Below, one piece after another: positions 52,242 through 60,924 of a stretch of 64,000 nucleotides of DNA. Location: NCBI RefSeq assembly GCF_050389775.1, contig NZ_CP177144.1, forward strand, positions 806,001 through 870,000. Reading direction: 5' to 3'. How positions within the stretch are numbered: position 1 is the stretch's first letter; the number at the start of each line of letters is the position of its first letter. Source of the DNA: Marinibacterium sp050389775 (GTDB lineage Bacteria > Pseudomonadota > Alphaproteobacteria > Rhodobacterales > Rhodobacteraceae). Both the position numbers and the translations under genes were made by a program. Under the pieces are notes generated by a model. It saw only the letters and a list, made by a program, of their open reading frames with translations. It was not told the origin of the DNA and made no database searches.

Positions 52242-53762
52242 TCACTCGTCCCAGGTCACGCCGGTCAGGTCGACGGCCGCGGTCGGGGCGTTGGCCCACA
52301 GGCCGTTGATCCCGGCCTTGGCCACGGTCAGGGCGGCGAGCTGGAAGAGATAGCCGTTGACGTAATCCTCGGCGATGATCGTCTGGGCCTGGCCCAGCAT
52401 CTCGGCCCGGGCATCGGGGTCGGTGGTGGCATCCAGCTCGGCCATCAGGGCCTGGAGCTCGGGGTTGTCATACTGGAAGTAATAATCAGGCCGGGCATAG
52501 ATGCCGATGTCCATGGGCTCGGTATGGGACACGATGGTCAGGCCGAAATCCTTGCCCTTGAAGACCTGTTCCAGCCATTGCGCCCATTCGAGGTTGGAAA
52601 TCTCGGTCTCGATCCCCACGGCGCGCAGCTGGGCGGCGACGATCTCGCCCCCGCGCCGCGCATAGGAGGGCGGCGGCAGTTTCAGCGTGGTGGTGAAGCC
52701 GTCGGGCAGGCCGGCCTCGGCCAGCAGGGCCTTGGCTGTCTCGGGGTCATAGCTGGACAGGCCGGTCAGGTCGACATAGGCCGGGTTGTGCGGGGCGAAA
52801 TGGGTGCCGATCGGCGTGCCATAGCCGTACATCGCGCCGTCGATGATGGCCTGGCGGTCGATGGCATGGGCAATGGCCTGGCGCACCAGCGGGTTGTCGA
52901 GCGGGGGCAGGGCGTTGTTGGTCGACAGGATGGTCTCGCCCTCGGTCGAGCCGACAAGCACCTGGAACCGGGGATCGGCCTCGAACTGGGGCAGGTTTTC
53001 CGGGGCGGGGAAGCCGGTGAAGACATCGACATCCTCGGCCATCATCGCGGCAAAGGCGGCGGTGGGATCGGAGATGAACTTGAAGGTCGCCGTGGCCATG
53101 GCCGGCTGGTCGCCCCAGTAATCGGGGTTGCGGGCCAGGTCGATGCGGTCGCCCTGGACCCAGTCGGCAAAGGTATAGGGCCCGGTGCCGACGGGATTTG
53201 TCGTGATGGTCTCGATGGTTTCGGGGGCGACGATGACGGCATCTCCCCAGGCCAGGTTGAACAGCAGCGAGCCGTTGGGTTCGGACAGGGTGACCACGGC
53301 GGTCAGGGGATCGGGGGTCTCGACGCTGGCGATACCGGCAAAGAGCGCCTTCTGGGCGTTCTGGCTGTCATCGGCGCGGGCCCGGTCGAGCGAGAACTTG
53401 ACGTCGGCGCTGTCCATGGTGGTGCCGTCGTGAAAGGTGACGCCGTCGCGCAGGTGGAAGGTATAGGTCAGGCCGTCGTCCGAGATGTCCCAGCTTTCGG
53501 CCAGGCCGGGCACGACCGAACCGTCGCCCATGAAGCGGGTGAGGCCTTCGAAGATGTTGGTATAGACCACCTGGTCGATGGCCTGGGCGGCGGCCGAGGT
53601 GGGATCGAGATGCGGCGGTTCAAGCTGCATGGCGATGGTGATGGCATCGCGGGCCTGGGCGGCGCCCATCCCGGCGACAAGCGCCAGGGCGCTGGCAAGG
53701 CCAAGGCGCAGGGTCGGGCGGCGCGCGGGGCGGGATGCGGGGCGCAGGGTGAAACGGGTCAT
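52242..53762 (-). CDS. ABC transporter substrate-binding protein (peptide family)
   Basis: A 506-residue periplasmic binding protein of the DppA/OppA (SBP family 5) type. The signal peptide is residues 1-38 (LRLGLASALALVAGMGAAQA). The typical sequence MQLEPPHLDPTSAAAQAIDQVVYTNIFEGLTRF follows, then VVPGLAESWDISDDGLTYTFHLRDGVTFHDG. AGGGAGCC precedes the ATG at 53762. It is in the same orientation as the DppB-DppC-ATPase operon 4.5 kb away that lacks a binding protein, so these are probably parts of one transporter. Confidence 0.88.
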   Translation of the reverse strand: MTRFTLRPASRPARRPTLRLGLASALALVAGMGAAQARDAITIAMQLEPPHLDPTSAAAQAIDQVVYTNIFEGLTRFMGDGSVVPGLAESWDISDDGLTYTFHLRDGVTFHDGTTMDSADVKFSLDRARADDSQNAQKALFAGIASVETPDPLTAVVTLSEPNGSLLFNLAWGDAVIVAPETIETITTNPVGTGPYTFADWVQGDRIDLARNPDYWGDQPAMATATFKFISDPTAAFAAMMAEDVDVFTGFPAPENLPQFEADPRFQVLVGSTEGETILSTNNALPPLDNPLVRQAIAHAIDRQAIIDGAMYGYGTPIGTHFAPHNPAYVDLTGLSSYDPETAKALLAEAGLPDGFTTTLKLPPPSYARRGGEIVAAQLRAVGIETEISNLEWAQWLEQVFKGKDFGLTIVSHTEPMDIGIYARPDYYFQYDNPELQALMAELDATTDPDARAEMLGQAQTIIAEDYVNGYLFQLAALTVAKAGINGLWANAPTAAVDLTGVTWDE

Positions 53763-54474
53763 CGTGGAGGCTCCCTGTTGGTGGCCAGCCTGTGCGCGGC
53801 GGCCTTCCGGGGGGGAGTTTTGGCAAGAAGTGTCGGTGAGACAAGTGTTTTGTCCCGGTTTGGCGTGGTTTGGCCCGGTCGCAGGCGGCGCGCGCCGGGC
53901 GGGGCCCAGGGGCTGGGCGAGGGACATGCGCGGGTGTGGGCCATGGGCGGAAGGCAGGGGACCTGCGGGGGCGTGGCGGGGCCGGCGGGCGGGATACGCG
54001 CCGGGGATGTGGCGAGGACGGGAGCGGGGAACACCAGGGCCGCACGGGGCCGGGATCGCGCAAGTGCGGCGTGGACCGTGGCGGGGACCCTGCGGGCGCG
54101 TGGCGGAGCCGGGTTGCACGGGGCCGGGATCGCATGAGTGCGGCGTGGACCATGGCAAGGAACCTGCGAGCGCGTGGCGGAGCCGGGGTGCGAGGGGGCT
54201 GTGACGAGGGCTTAGGCGGGGACCGCATGGGGCGTAGGGATGTCGGGCAGGGGGCGCGGGCGCGGCAGGGGGCACGCGGGCCGTGGTGGAGGTTCGCGGG
54301 GATCTGCGAAGGGGGCGGGGGTCGGTTCACGCGATTGTGGCGTGAAGGCGGATGATCGGCGGGGCCGGGCGGGCTATTCTCGGGGCGACGATTGTCCGTG
54401 ACACCCCGCTGCGGCCGCGTCGCCGCGCCCTTGCTGGCGCGTCTCGGCGCAGGGGCACCAAGGGAGATGACCCG
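53763..54474. other. 712-base GC-rich intergenic region with degenerate repeats
   Basis: No gene is seen. It holds a 74-base tandem duplication (54043-54190), a related partial unit near 53950-53990, and at about 53807-53836 a weak match to the dispersed purine-rich motif (AGTTTTGGCAAGAAG). The promoters of the binding protein (minus) and the Tat-exported protein (plus) must lie here. Confidence 0.6.
54043..54190. repeat. Two 74-bp tandem repeat units
   Basis: Units 54043-54116 and 54117-54190 both begin CACGGGGCCGGGATCGC and contain GTGCGGCGTGGACC and GCGCGTGGCGGAGCCGGG, with scattered mismatches. A third, more degenerate partial unit precedes them (GGGGACCTGCGGGGGCGTGG near 53957). This suggests an ageing tandem array. 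Confidence 0.75.
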
Positions 54475-54957
54475 ATGACCACCCCTTTCCACGACCGACG
54501 TTCCTTTCTGATCGCTGCCGGGATGGCCGGCGCGGGGGCGCTGATGCGGCCGGTGCCGGCCCGGGCCGCCGGGCTGGCGCCGACGCAGACCATGCGCGGG
54601 GGCAGCAACAATTACCGGCCCGATGCGCCGATGGTCGACCGGCTGGGCCGGGGCTTTTTCGTGCGGGGCAAGGTGCTGCGGGCCGGTGACGGCGCGGCGC
54701 TGCAGAACGTGCGCATCCAGATCTGGGCCGCGACGACCCTGGGCGGCGAGCGCGAGCCGCGCAACCATGGCTCGGTCCTGACCGGGCCGGGCGGGCGGTT
54801 CGAACTGGAGATGGAGCAGATCGTGCCCAATTTCGGCCAGCCCCATGCCCACCTGGCCTATGATGACGGCCAGTTCCGCACGGTGTTCCTGCGCCCGGTC
54901 ATGCCCTCGGCCAGCGACACCTCGGTCAGTGCCGATTTCGTCCTGGCCCCGGCGTGA
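54475..54957 (+). CDS. Tat-exported intradiol-dioxygenase-like protein
   Basis: A 160-residue protein with a twin-arginine signal (DRRSFLIAAGMAGAGALM) and a small beta-sandwich domain like that of intradiol ring-cleavage dioxygenases. VRIQIWAATTLGG, a His in NHGSVLTGPGG and PHAHLAYDD resemble parts of the iron site, but the two Tyr ligands of true protocatechuate dioxygenases are not clear, so I do not claim that activity. The adjacent membrane cytochrome-like protein may supply electrons or anchor it. Confidence 0.65.
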   Translation: MTTPFHDRRSFLIAAGMAGAGALMRPVPARAAGLAPTQTMRGGSNNYRPDAPMVDRLGRGFFVRGKVLRAGDGAALQNVRIQIWAATTLGGEREPRNHGSVLTGPGGRFELEMEQIVPNFGQPHAHLAYDDGQFRTVFLRPVMPSASDTSVSADFVLAPA

Positions 54958-55033
54958 GGTCTCGGCGCGGTCGACCCTGAACATCTGGCCGCCTGAACAC
55001 CTCGGTCGCATCCCGTGAGCATCCGAACGCCTC

Positions 55034-55110
55034 GATGAGCCCAACGCCCCGATGAGCCCAACGCCCCGATGAGCCCAACGCCCCGATGAGCCCAACGCCC
55101 CGATGAGCCC
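55034..55110. repeat. 17-bp minisatellite ending at a start codon
   Basis: Four perfect copies of GATGAGCCCAACGCCCC (55034-55101) and a partial fifth (55102-55110); one degraded copy precedes them near 55016. Each unit contains ATGAGCCC, and the ATG in the last, partial copy (55103) is the start codon of the next gene. Confidence 0.9.
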
Positions 55111-55777
55111 TGTGACACAACAGCGGCCCGGCGCGATCCGGGCGGCGCTGGCCTGGGCGCTGGTGGCGGGCCTGATGGTCGGGCCGGTCGTCGTGGCCGC
55201 GTTCAGCCCCTACCTGGCCTGGCGCAGCGCGGCCTATGTCATCGGCGGCTTTGCCGGCATCCTCTGCCTGTCGCTGATGCTGATCCAGCCGCTCCTGGCC
55301 GCCGGCTACATGCCCGGCCTGGCGCCGGCCCTGGCCCGGCGCTGGCACCGGCGGATCGGCACCGGGCTGGTGGCCCTGGTGGCCGTCCATGTCGGCGGGC
55401 TGTTCCTGACCAGCCCGATGGACACGCTGGACGTGCTGCTGCTGCGCGCGCCGACGCCCTTTGCCGTGCACGGGTTCCTGGCCATGTGGGGCATCGTCCT
55501 GACCGCCCTGCTGGTCGCCCTGCGCCGGCGCCTGGCCCGCCGGACGATCCTGTCCGACACGGCCTGGCGCTGGTTGCACAACCTGCTGGCCCTGGGCGTC
55601 GTGGCCACCACCTGCATCCACGCCGCCCGGATCGACGGCGCCATGGGCCCGGTGTCGAAAGCCGTTCTGCTGGTGGCCGTGGCGCTGGCCGGCGGGCTGG
55701 CCGCGCTTGACCTGCGCCTGCTGCGCCCGGCCCGGCATCGGCGAAAACCCCCGGATTCCGGCCATCTGGGTCCTTGA
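55103..55777 (+). CDS. Ferric-reductase-like transmembrane protein
   Basis: A 224-residue membrane protein with about six hydrophobic segments and His residues positioned for two hemes (ALVAVHVGGLFL, FAVHGFLAMWG, AWRWLHNLLALG, TTCIHAARI), as in the ferric reductase/FRD-like cytochrome b domain. No FAD or NAD domain is attached, so it may be an electron-transfer partner. It follows the Tat-exported dioxygenase-like protein by 145 bases. Its start codon lies in the last copy of the 17-base repeat. Confidence 0.78.
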   Translation: MSPVTQQRPGAIRAALAWALVAGLMVGPVVVAAFSPYLAWRSAAYVIGGFAGILCLSLMLIQPLLAAGYMPGLAPALARRWHRRIGTGLVALVAVHVGGLFLTSPMDTLDVLLLRAPTPFAVHGFLAMWGIVLTALLVALRRRLARRTILSDTAWRWLHNLLALGVVATTCIHAARIDGAMGPVSKAVLLVAVALAGGLAALDLRLLRPARHRRKPPDSGHLGP

Positions 55778-55840
55778 AGCCCGGGCTGTTAGCGCCTTAC
55801 ACAGGGCAGGCGAACGCAGGACAAGTGGAGTTGGGCGGGC

Positions 55841-57421
55841 ATGCAGGACATCTTTGTCATCGGAGGCGGGATCAACGGTTGCGGCATTGCCCGCGACGCC
55901 GCCGGGCGCGGCCTGTCGGTCACCCTGGCCGAAAAGGGCGATTTGGCCCAGGCCACGTCCTCGGCCTCGACCAAGCTGTTCCACGGCGGTCTGCGCTATC
56001 TCGAATACTTCGAGATCCGCCTGGTGCGCGAGGCCCTGCAGGAACGGGAAACCCTGCTGCGGGCCATGCCGCATATCTCGTGGCCGATGCGCTTTGTCCT
56101 GCCCCTGTCGTCCGACATGCGCTTCGACACCGAAACCCCGGCGGCCCGGCTGCTGAACACGTTCATGCCCTGGATGAAGGGCAAGCGGCCGTCCTGGATG
56201 ATCCGCGCCGGGCTGATGCTTTATGATACCCTGGGCGGGCGCCAGATCCTGCCGGGCACCAAACGGCTGGACCTGACCCGCGATGCGGCCGGCCAGCCGC
56301 TGCAGGACCGCTTTGCCACGGCGTTTGAATATTCCGATTGCTGGGTGCAGGACGCCCGGCTTGTCGTGCTGAACGCCCGCGATGCCGAGGCCCGCGGCGC
56401 CCGGATCATGACCCGCACCGAAGTCGTGTCGACCGTGCGCGAGGCCGATCACTGGCGGGTGACCTGCCGCGATTCGGCCGGCACCGAGACCGAGCACAGG
56501 GCCCGGCTGCTGGTCAATGCCGCCGGGCCCTGGGCGGCCGACGTGCTGGGCCGCGTGGCCCATGTGAACAGCCGCGAAAAGGTGCGGCTGGTGCGGGGCA
56601 GCCATGTCGTGACGAAACGCCTGTTCGACCACGACCGGGCCTATTTCTTCCAGGGATCCGACGGGCGGATCATCTTCGCCATTCCCTATGAACAGGATTT
56701 CACCCTGATCGGCACGACCGACCAGGACCATGGCGATGCCGACACGCCGCCCGAATGCACCGATGCCGAGGCCGATTACCTGCTGGCCTTTGCCTCGGGC
56801 TATTTCCGCCGGCCGCTGACGCGGGCGGATATCGTCTGGCGCTATTCCGGGGTGCGGCCGCTTTACGACGACGGGGCCAGCTCGGCCACGGCGGCGACGC
56901 GCGATTACGTGCTGACGCTGGATCGGACCGGGGCGCCCCTGCTGTCGGTCTTCGGAGGCAAGATCACGACCTATCGGCGGCTGGCCGAATCGGCGCTGGA
57001 GAAAATCGGCGGGGTGATCGACGTGGCCCGGGGCCCCTGGACGGCCGGCGTGGCCCTGCCCGGCGGGGACATCGAGGTGGCCGGGGTCGACCCGGCGGTG
57101 GCCGCCCTGCAGGAGCGCTATCCGTTCCTGGCGCCGGGCGAGGCGCTTCGGCTGTTCCGCACCTATGGCACCGAAACGGCCGAGGTGCTGGGCGCGGCGA
57201 CGGATCGGGCCGGGCTGGGCCGCGATTTCGGAGGCGGGCTCAGCGAGGCCGAGGTGCGCTGGCTGATGACGCGGGAATATGCCCGCACGGCGGCCGACGT
57301 GCTCTGGCGGCGCACCAAGCTGGGGCTGCGGCTGAGCGAGGACGAGGCCCGGGCGCTGGAGGTCTTCATGGCCGGGGCGGTGCCGGGCGTCGGGCGTGAC
57401 GAGGAGGAGACAGCACAATGA
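55841..57421 (+). CDS. glpD: Glycerol-3-phosphate dehydrogenase
   Basis: A 526-residue FAD-dependent membrane-associated enzyme that oxidises glycerol 3-phosphate to dihydroxyacetone phosphate and passes electrons to quinone. The FAD loop is VIGGGINGCGIARDAAGRG (residues 6-24). STKLFHGGLRYLEYFE and VNAAGPWAADVL are family motifs; PLYDDGASSATAATRDYVL near 340 fits the substrate site. The stop codon overlaps glpK by ATGA with GGAGGAG upstream of glpK, so the two are coupled. Confidence 0.95.
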   Translation: MQDIFVIGGGINGCGIARDAAGRGLSVTLAEKGDLAQATSSASTKLFHGGLRYLEYFEIRLVREALQERETLLRAMPHISWPMRFVLPLSSDMRFDTETPAARLLNTFMPWMKGKRPSWMIRAGLMLYDTLGGRQILPGTKRLDLTRDAAGQPLQDRFATAFEYSDCWVQDARLVVLNARDAEARGARIMTRTEVVSTVREADHWRVTCRDSAGTETEHRARLLVNAAGPWAADVLGRVAHVNSREKVRLVRGSHVVTKRLFDHDRAYFFQGSDGRIIFAIPYEQDFTLIGTTDQDHGDADTPPECTDAEADYLLAFASGYFRRPLTRADIVWRYSGVRPLYDDGASSATAATRDYVLTLDRTGAPLLSVFGGKITTYRRLAESALEKIGGVIDVARGPWTAGVALPGGDIEVAGVDPAVAALQERYPFLAPGEALRLFRTYGTETAEVLGAATDRAGLGRDFGGGLSEAEVRWLMTREYARTAADVLWRRTKLGLRLSEDEARALEVFMAGAVPGVGRDEEETAQ

Positions 57422-58896
57422 GCCATATCGTGGCGATCGACCAGGGCACGACATCGTCGCGGGCCATCGTCTTCGACGGCGAGATGCGCGCGGTGGCAAC
57501 GGCCCAGCGGGAATTCCCCCAGCATTACCCGGCCTCGGGCCAGGTCGAGCACGAGGTGTCCGACATCTGGGACAGCGTGGCCGCAACGCTGCGCGAGGCG
57601 GTCGAGCGGGCCGGGCTGGAGGCCGGCGACATTGCCGGGATCGGCATCACCAACCAGCGTGAAACCACCCTGGTCTGGGATCGCGAGACGGGCGAAACCC
57701 TGGGCCGGGCGATCGTCTGGCAGGACCGCCGCACCGCGCCGACCTGCGCCCGCCTGCGCGACGCCGGCCACGAGGCGCTGGTGACCGACACGACGGGGCT
57801 GCTGCTCGATCCCTATTTCTCGGCGACCAAGCTGGCCTGGATCCTCGATGCCCATCCCGGCAGCCGCGAGCGGGCCGCCCGGGGCGAGCTGCTCTTCGGC
57901 ACGGTCGACAGCTACCTGATCTGGCGCCTGACCGGCGGCCGGCGCCATGTGACCGATGCGACCAATGCCGCGCGCACGGCGCTCTACGACATCAACAGCG
58001 GCGACTGGAGCAGCGAGCTTTGCGCGCTCTTCGACGTGCCGATGCGCATGCTGCCCGAGGTGCTGGATTGCGCGGCCGATTTCGGCACGACCGACATCCT
58101 GGGCGGGGCGGTGCCGATCCTGGGCGTGGCCGGCGACCAGCAGGCGGCCACCCTGGGCCAGGCCTGTTTCGAACCGGGCATGCTGAAATCCACCTATGGC
58201 ACCGGGTGTTTCGCCCTGATGAACACCGGGGCCACACGGGTCGCCTCGACCCACCGGCTGCTCTCGACGATTGCCTACCGGCTGGACGGCCAGGTGACCT
58301 ATGCGCTCGAAGGCTCGATCTTCGTGGCCGGGGCGGTGGTGCAATGGCTGCGCGACGCGCTGCAGATCATCGAGGCCGCCGGCGACAGCGGGCCGCTGGC
58401 CGAAGCGGCCGACGCGGCCCAGGGCGTGACGCTGGTGCCGGCCTTCACCGGGCTCGGCGCGCCCTATTGGGCGCCCGATAGCCGGGGCGCGGTCTTTGGC
58501 CTGACGCGCGGTTCGGGCCGGGCCGAATTTGCCCGGGCGGCGCTGGAAAGCGTGGCCTTCCAGACGCGCGATCTCTGGGAAGCCATGCGGGCCGACGGGG
58601 CGGGCAGCGGCGATACCGTCCTGCGCGTCGATGGTGGCATGGTGGCCTCCGACTGGACGATGCAGCGCCTGTCCGACGTGCTGGGCGCGCCGGTCGACCG
58701 GCCGGTCATGGCCGAGACCACGGCGCTCGGCGCGGCCTGGCTGGCCGGCATGCGGGCCGGGATCTATCCCGATGCCCGGGGCTTTGCCGACCGCTGGGCG
58801 CTGGACCGCCGGTTCGAACCGCAGGCCGACGAGGCCACGCGCCAGGCCGATTACACCCGCTGGAAACGCGCCGTCGACGCCGCCCTCTCTTTCTGA
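57418..58896 (+). CDS. glpK: Glycerol kinase
   Basis: A 492-residue FGGY-family kinase that phosphorylates glycerol. DQGTTSSRAIVFD at the N-terminus, GITNQRETTLVWDRETG, ATDATNAARTALYDI, and the FGGY signature regions LKSTYGTGCFALMNTG and VDGGMVASDWTMQRLSDVLG are present. No glycerol facilitator or glp regulator is in the window. It forms a two-gene operon with glpD. Confidence 0.96.
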   Translation: MSHIVAIDQGTTSSRAIVFDGEMRAVATAQREFPQHYPASGQVEHEVSDIWDSVAATLREAVERAGLEAGDIAGIGITNQRETTLVWDRETGETLGRAIVWQDRRTAPTCARLRDAGHEALVTDTTGLLLDPYFSATKLAWILDAHPGSRERAARGELLFGTVDSYLIWRLTGGRRHVTDATNAARTALYDINSGDWSSELCALFDVPMRMLPEVLDCAADFGTTDILGGAVPILGVAGDQQAATLGQACFEPGMLKSTYGTGCFALMNTGATRVASTHRLLSTIAYRLDGQVTYALEGSIFVAGAVVQWLRDALQIIEAAGDSGPLAEAADAAQGVTLVPAFTGLGAPYWAPDSRGAVFGLTRGSGRAEFARAALESVAFQTRDLWEAMRADGAGSGDTVLRVDGGMVASDWTMQRLSDVLGAPVDRPVMAETTALGAAWLAGMRAGIYPDARGFADRWALDRRFEPQADEATRQADYTRWKRAVDAALSF

Positions 58897-59069
58897 GCGG
58901 CGCCGGCCCCGGCTCACCTGGCCCCGTTCCCGGCCCCGATTCTGGCCGTGCCCCACCACGCACCCGGCCCGGACCTTGTCCACCGACCCGGCTCACCCGG
59001 CCCCGGCAATGCCACTCTGCGCGCCTCAACCATGTCCCCGCGCATCTCCGGCCCCGATGCCGGGTGCCG

Positions 59070-59100
59070 CCCTGCTGCTTCTTTCTCTTCCCAAGTATCC
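59070..59100 (-). repeat. Dispersed purine-rich intergenic motif, copy 5
   Basis: On the minus strand GGATACTTGGG then AAGAGAAAGAAGCAGCAGGG. Lies between glpK and idi. Confidence 0.7.
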
Positions 59101-59144
59101 GGCCGCTCGCCCTCCGCCCGTGCCGTCCCCAGGCAAAGGCCACA

Positions 59145-59173
59145 CCCCTGCTTCTTTCTCTTTGAAAATATCC
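59145..59173 (-). repeat. Dispersed purine-rich intergenic motif, copy 6
   Basis: On the minus strand GGATATTTTCA then AAGAGAAAGAAGCAGGGG. It is 75 bases from copy 5 and has matching flanks (CCGGCCG), so the pair arose by tandem duplication. Confidence 0.7.
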
Positions 59174-59326
59174 GGCCGTCCGCCTGCCCCCGGGCCATGT
59201 CCCCGGTCAGGCGCGCCATACAACCTCGCGTCCCGTCACACCGCCGGTGTCACACGGCTGGTGTCACACCGCCTCGGCAACGCCGACACGCAGCCTCGCT
59301 CACGCAACCCCGTCACACCGCTGCCA

Positions 59327-59845
59327 TCACGCCGCGCCCAGGATCCCGTCCCGGTGCTGTTCCAGGTAGATCCGCAGCCAGGGCGTGAACCGCTCCGGCG
59401 CCGCGCCGATCTCGTCCAGCAGCGCCGGCAGGCCGACCCAGCGCGTGGCCATCACCTCGCCCGGATCGGGCGCCAGGACCGGCGGGTCGCGCACATCGGC
59501 CAGGAACACGTCGACCACCTCGTGCTCGATCATCCCCCCGCCGACCTCGGCCCGGTATTCCAGCTGCTGGCGAAAGACCGGCGCCACCCCGGTCAGCCCC
59601 AGCTCTTCGCCCAGGCGCCGCACCGCGCAGGCCCGGGCGGGTTCGTCCCAATGGGGATGGGTGCAGCAGGTGTTCGCCCAGAGCCCGGGCGTGTGGTACT
59701 TGCCCAGGGCCCGCTGCTGCAGCAGGATCTCGTCTCCGCGCCGCACAAAGACCGACACGGCCTTGTGGCGCAGCCCCGCGACATGGGCATGCAGCTTGTC
59801 CACCGGGGTCAGCCGGCCGTCGATCCAGGCGGGTATCATCGTCAT
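59327..59845 (-). CDS. idi: Isopentenyl-diphosphate delta-isomerase, type 1
   Basis: A 172-residue Nudix-fold enzyme that interconverts IPP and DMAPP for isoprenoid, quinone and carotenoid synthesis. The catalytic Cys is in LWANTCCTHPHW and the Glu in GGMIEHEVVDVFLAD; the Nudix-like ARACAVRRLGEELGL is present. The ATG at 59845 (MTMIPAWIDG) or 59839 may be the start; the long upstream open frame is not coding. No crt or puf genes are in the window. Confidence 0.92.
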   Translation of the reverse strand: MTMIPAWIDGRLTPVDKLHAHVAGLRHKAVSVFVRRGDEILLQQRALGKYHTPGLWANTCCTHPHWDEPARACAVRRLGEELGLTGVAPVFRQQLEYRAEVGGGMIEHEVVDVFLADVRDPPVLAPDPGEVMATRWVGLPALLDEIGAAPERFTPWLRIYLEQHRDGILGAA

Positions 59846-60070
59846 CCGCGGGCAGATAGGCCGCCGGCCCGCCCTGCGCAAGCCCCCTGCCGGCGCTTCC
59901 CCCACTGCCGAAAGATGCGGCGTTTCGGCGCTGCCCGGGGCAGGGATGACCCATGGGCGCCGCCGCCCGACCGGCCTATGCTGAAGCCTCTGGACCGAGC
60001 CTAAGGTGCCGTTGACTCTGGTCCGGTGCCCCATACAACTTCGTCGAGAAGAAACAGGAGTGAGGAAACC

Positions 60071-60493
60071 ATGCATCGCATCGTTGCAACCGTGATCGCC
60101 GGCCTGCTGGCCGCACCGGTCCTGGCAGCTGGACACGAAACCGGCGACGCTGGGAAGGGCGAGAAGGAGTTCCGCAAGTGCAAGTCCTGCCACGAGATCG
60201 TTGCCGACAACGGTGACGTCATCGTCAAGGGCGGCAAGACCGGACCCAACCTTTACGGCGTGATCGGCCGGCAAGTGGCTGGTGGAGACTACAATTACGG
60301 CGACAGCATCGTGGCCGTCGGCGAGACCGGAACGGTCTGGGAGTTCGACAATTTCACGGCCTACCTGCTCGACCCCAGCGCCTGGCTCGAAGAGCAGCTG
60401 GACGACAGCGGGGCCAAGTCCAAGATGGCCTTCAAGTTGCGCAAGGGCGGCGATGACATCTATGCCTACCTGGTGAGCGTCTCGGGCGAATGA
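60071..60493 (+). CDS. Class I c-type cytochrome, c2-like
   Basis: A 140-residue periplasmic electron carrier. The signal peptide is residues 1-19 (TVIAGLLAAPVLA). The heme site is C37-K-S-C40-H41, TGPNLYGVIGR follows and the axial Met119 is in SKMAFKLRKG. The C-terminal helix contains IYAYLVSV. The sequence resembles the soluble cytochrome c2 that carries electrons from the bc1 complex to oxidase or reaction centre in Rhodobacter relatives. AGGAGTGAGG precedes the ATG. It is alone, with its own terminator. Confidence 0.9.
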   Translation: MHRIVATVIAGLLAAPVLAAGHETGDAGKGEKEFRKCKSCHEIVADNGDVIVKGGKTGPNLYGVIGRQVAGGDYNYGDSIVAVGETGTVWEFDNFTAYLLDPSAWLEEQLDDSGAKSKMAFKLRKGGDDIYAYLVSVSGE

Positions 60494-60517
60494 TCCGCCC
60501 GCAGACGGATTGATGCC

Positions 60518-60550
60518 GAAAGGCCGGGCCCCGTGCCCGGCCTTTCGCTT
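60518..60550 (+). terminator. Terminator of the cytochrome c2-like gene
   Basis: GAAAGGCCGGGC and GCCCGGCCTTTC form a 12-base-pair stem followed by GCTTTT, 24 bases past the stop codon. Confidence 0.88.
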
Positions 60551-60924
60551 TTGCGGCGGTCTGTCGGGGGCGGGTGATCTCGGGGTATCCCCGCCACCGG
60601 GCGACCACCCGTCAACAGGCCGGGCGTCGGCCCCGCCAATCGACCTTGCAGATGCCCCGCCCTTGGCCGGGCGTGCCTCAAACCCGATTGGCCTCTTTCC
60701 CCTTCGCCGGGGCACGTCTCCCCGTGCTCCGCCGGCATGTTGTCTCGGGCCGATAGTCGTGGTGTCCCGCTGCGCCGGCAAGTTGTCCCGGTGCCGTTGA
60801 TCTCGTTGTTCCGGAGGGGCCGGCCTTTTTACCCCGATCCGCTGGCCATTGGCCCCGGTGCCGGCCGCCTTGTCGGTCCAGTACAAACCGCCCTGTTCCC
60901 CCGGCGGACCGGGGGCACCACGCG
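60551..60924. other. Intergenic region with a degenerate ~43-bp repeat
   Basis: No gene is seen. GCCGGCATGTTGTCTCGG (60731-60748) recurs as GCCGGCAAGTTGTCCCGG (60774-60791), 43 bases later, with a weaker relative before it (GCCGGGGCACGTCTCC, near 60709). The gap lies between the cytochrome gene and a converging peptidase gene. Confidence 0.6.

Larger units (their letters stand above)
58897..59326. other. Intergenic region downstream of glpK with two repeat copies
   Basis: No gene is seen. It contains degenerate CGGCTCACCCGGCCCC-type repeats (58910-59010), the two dispersed-motif copies at 59070-59100 and 59145-59173, and GTGTCACAC-type short repeats (59237-59270). It is the gap between converging glpK and idi. 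Confidence 0.6.
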
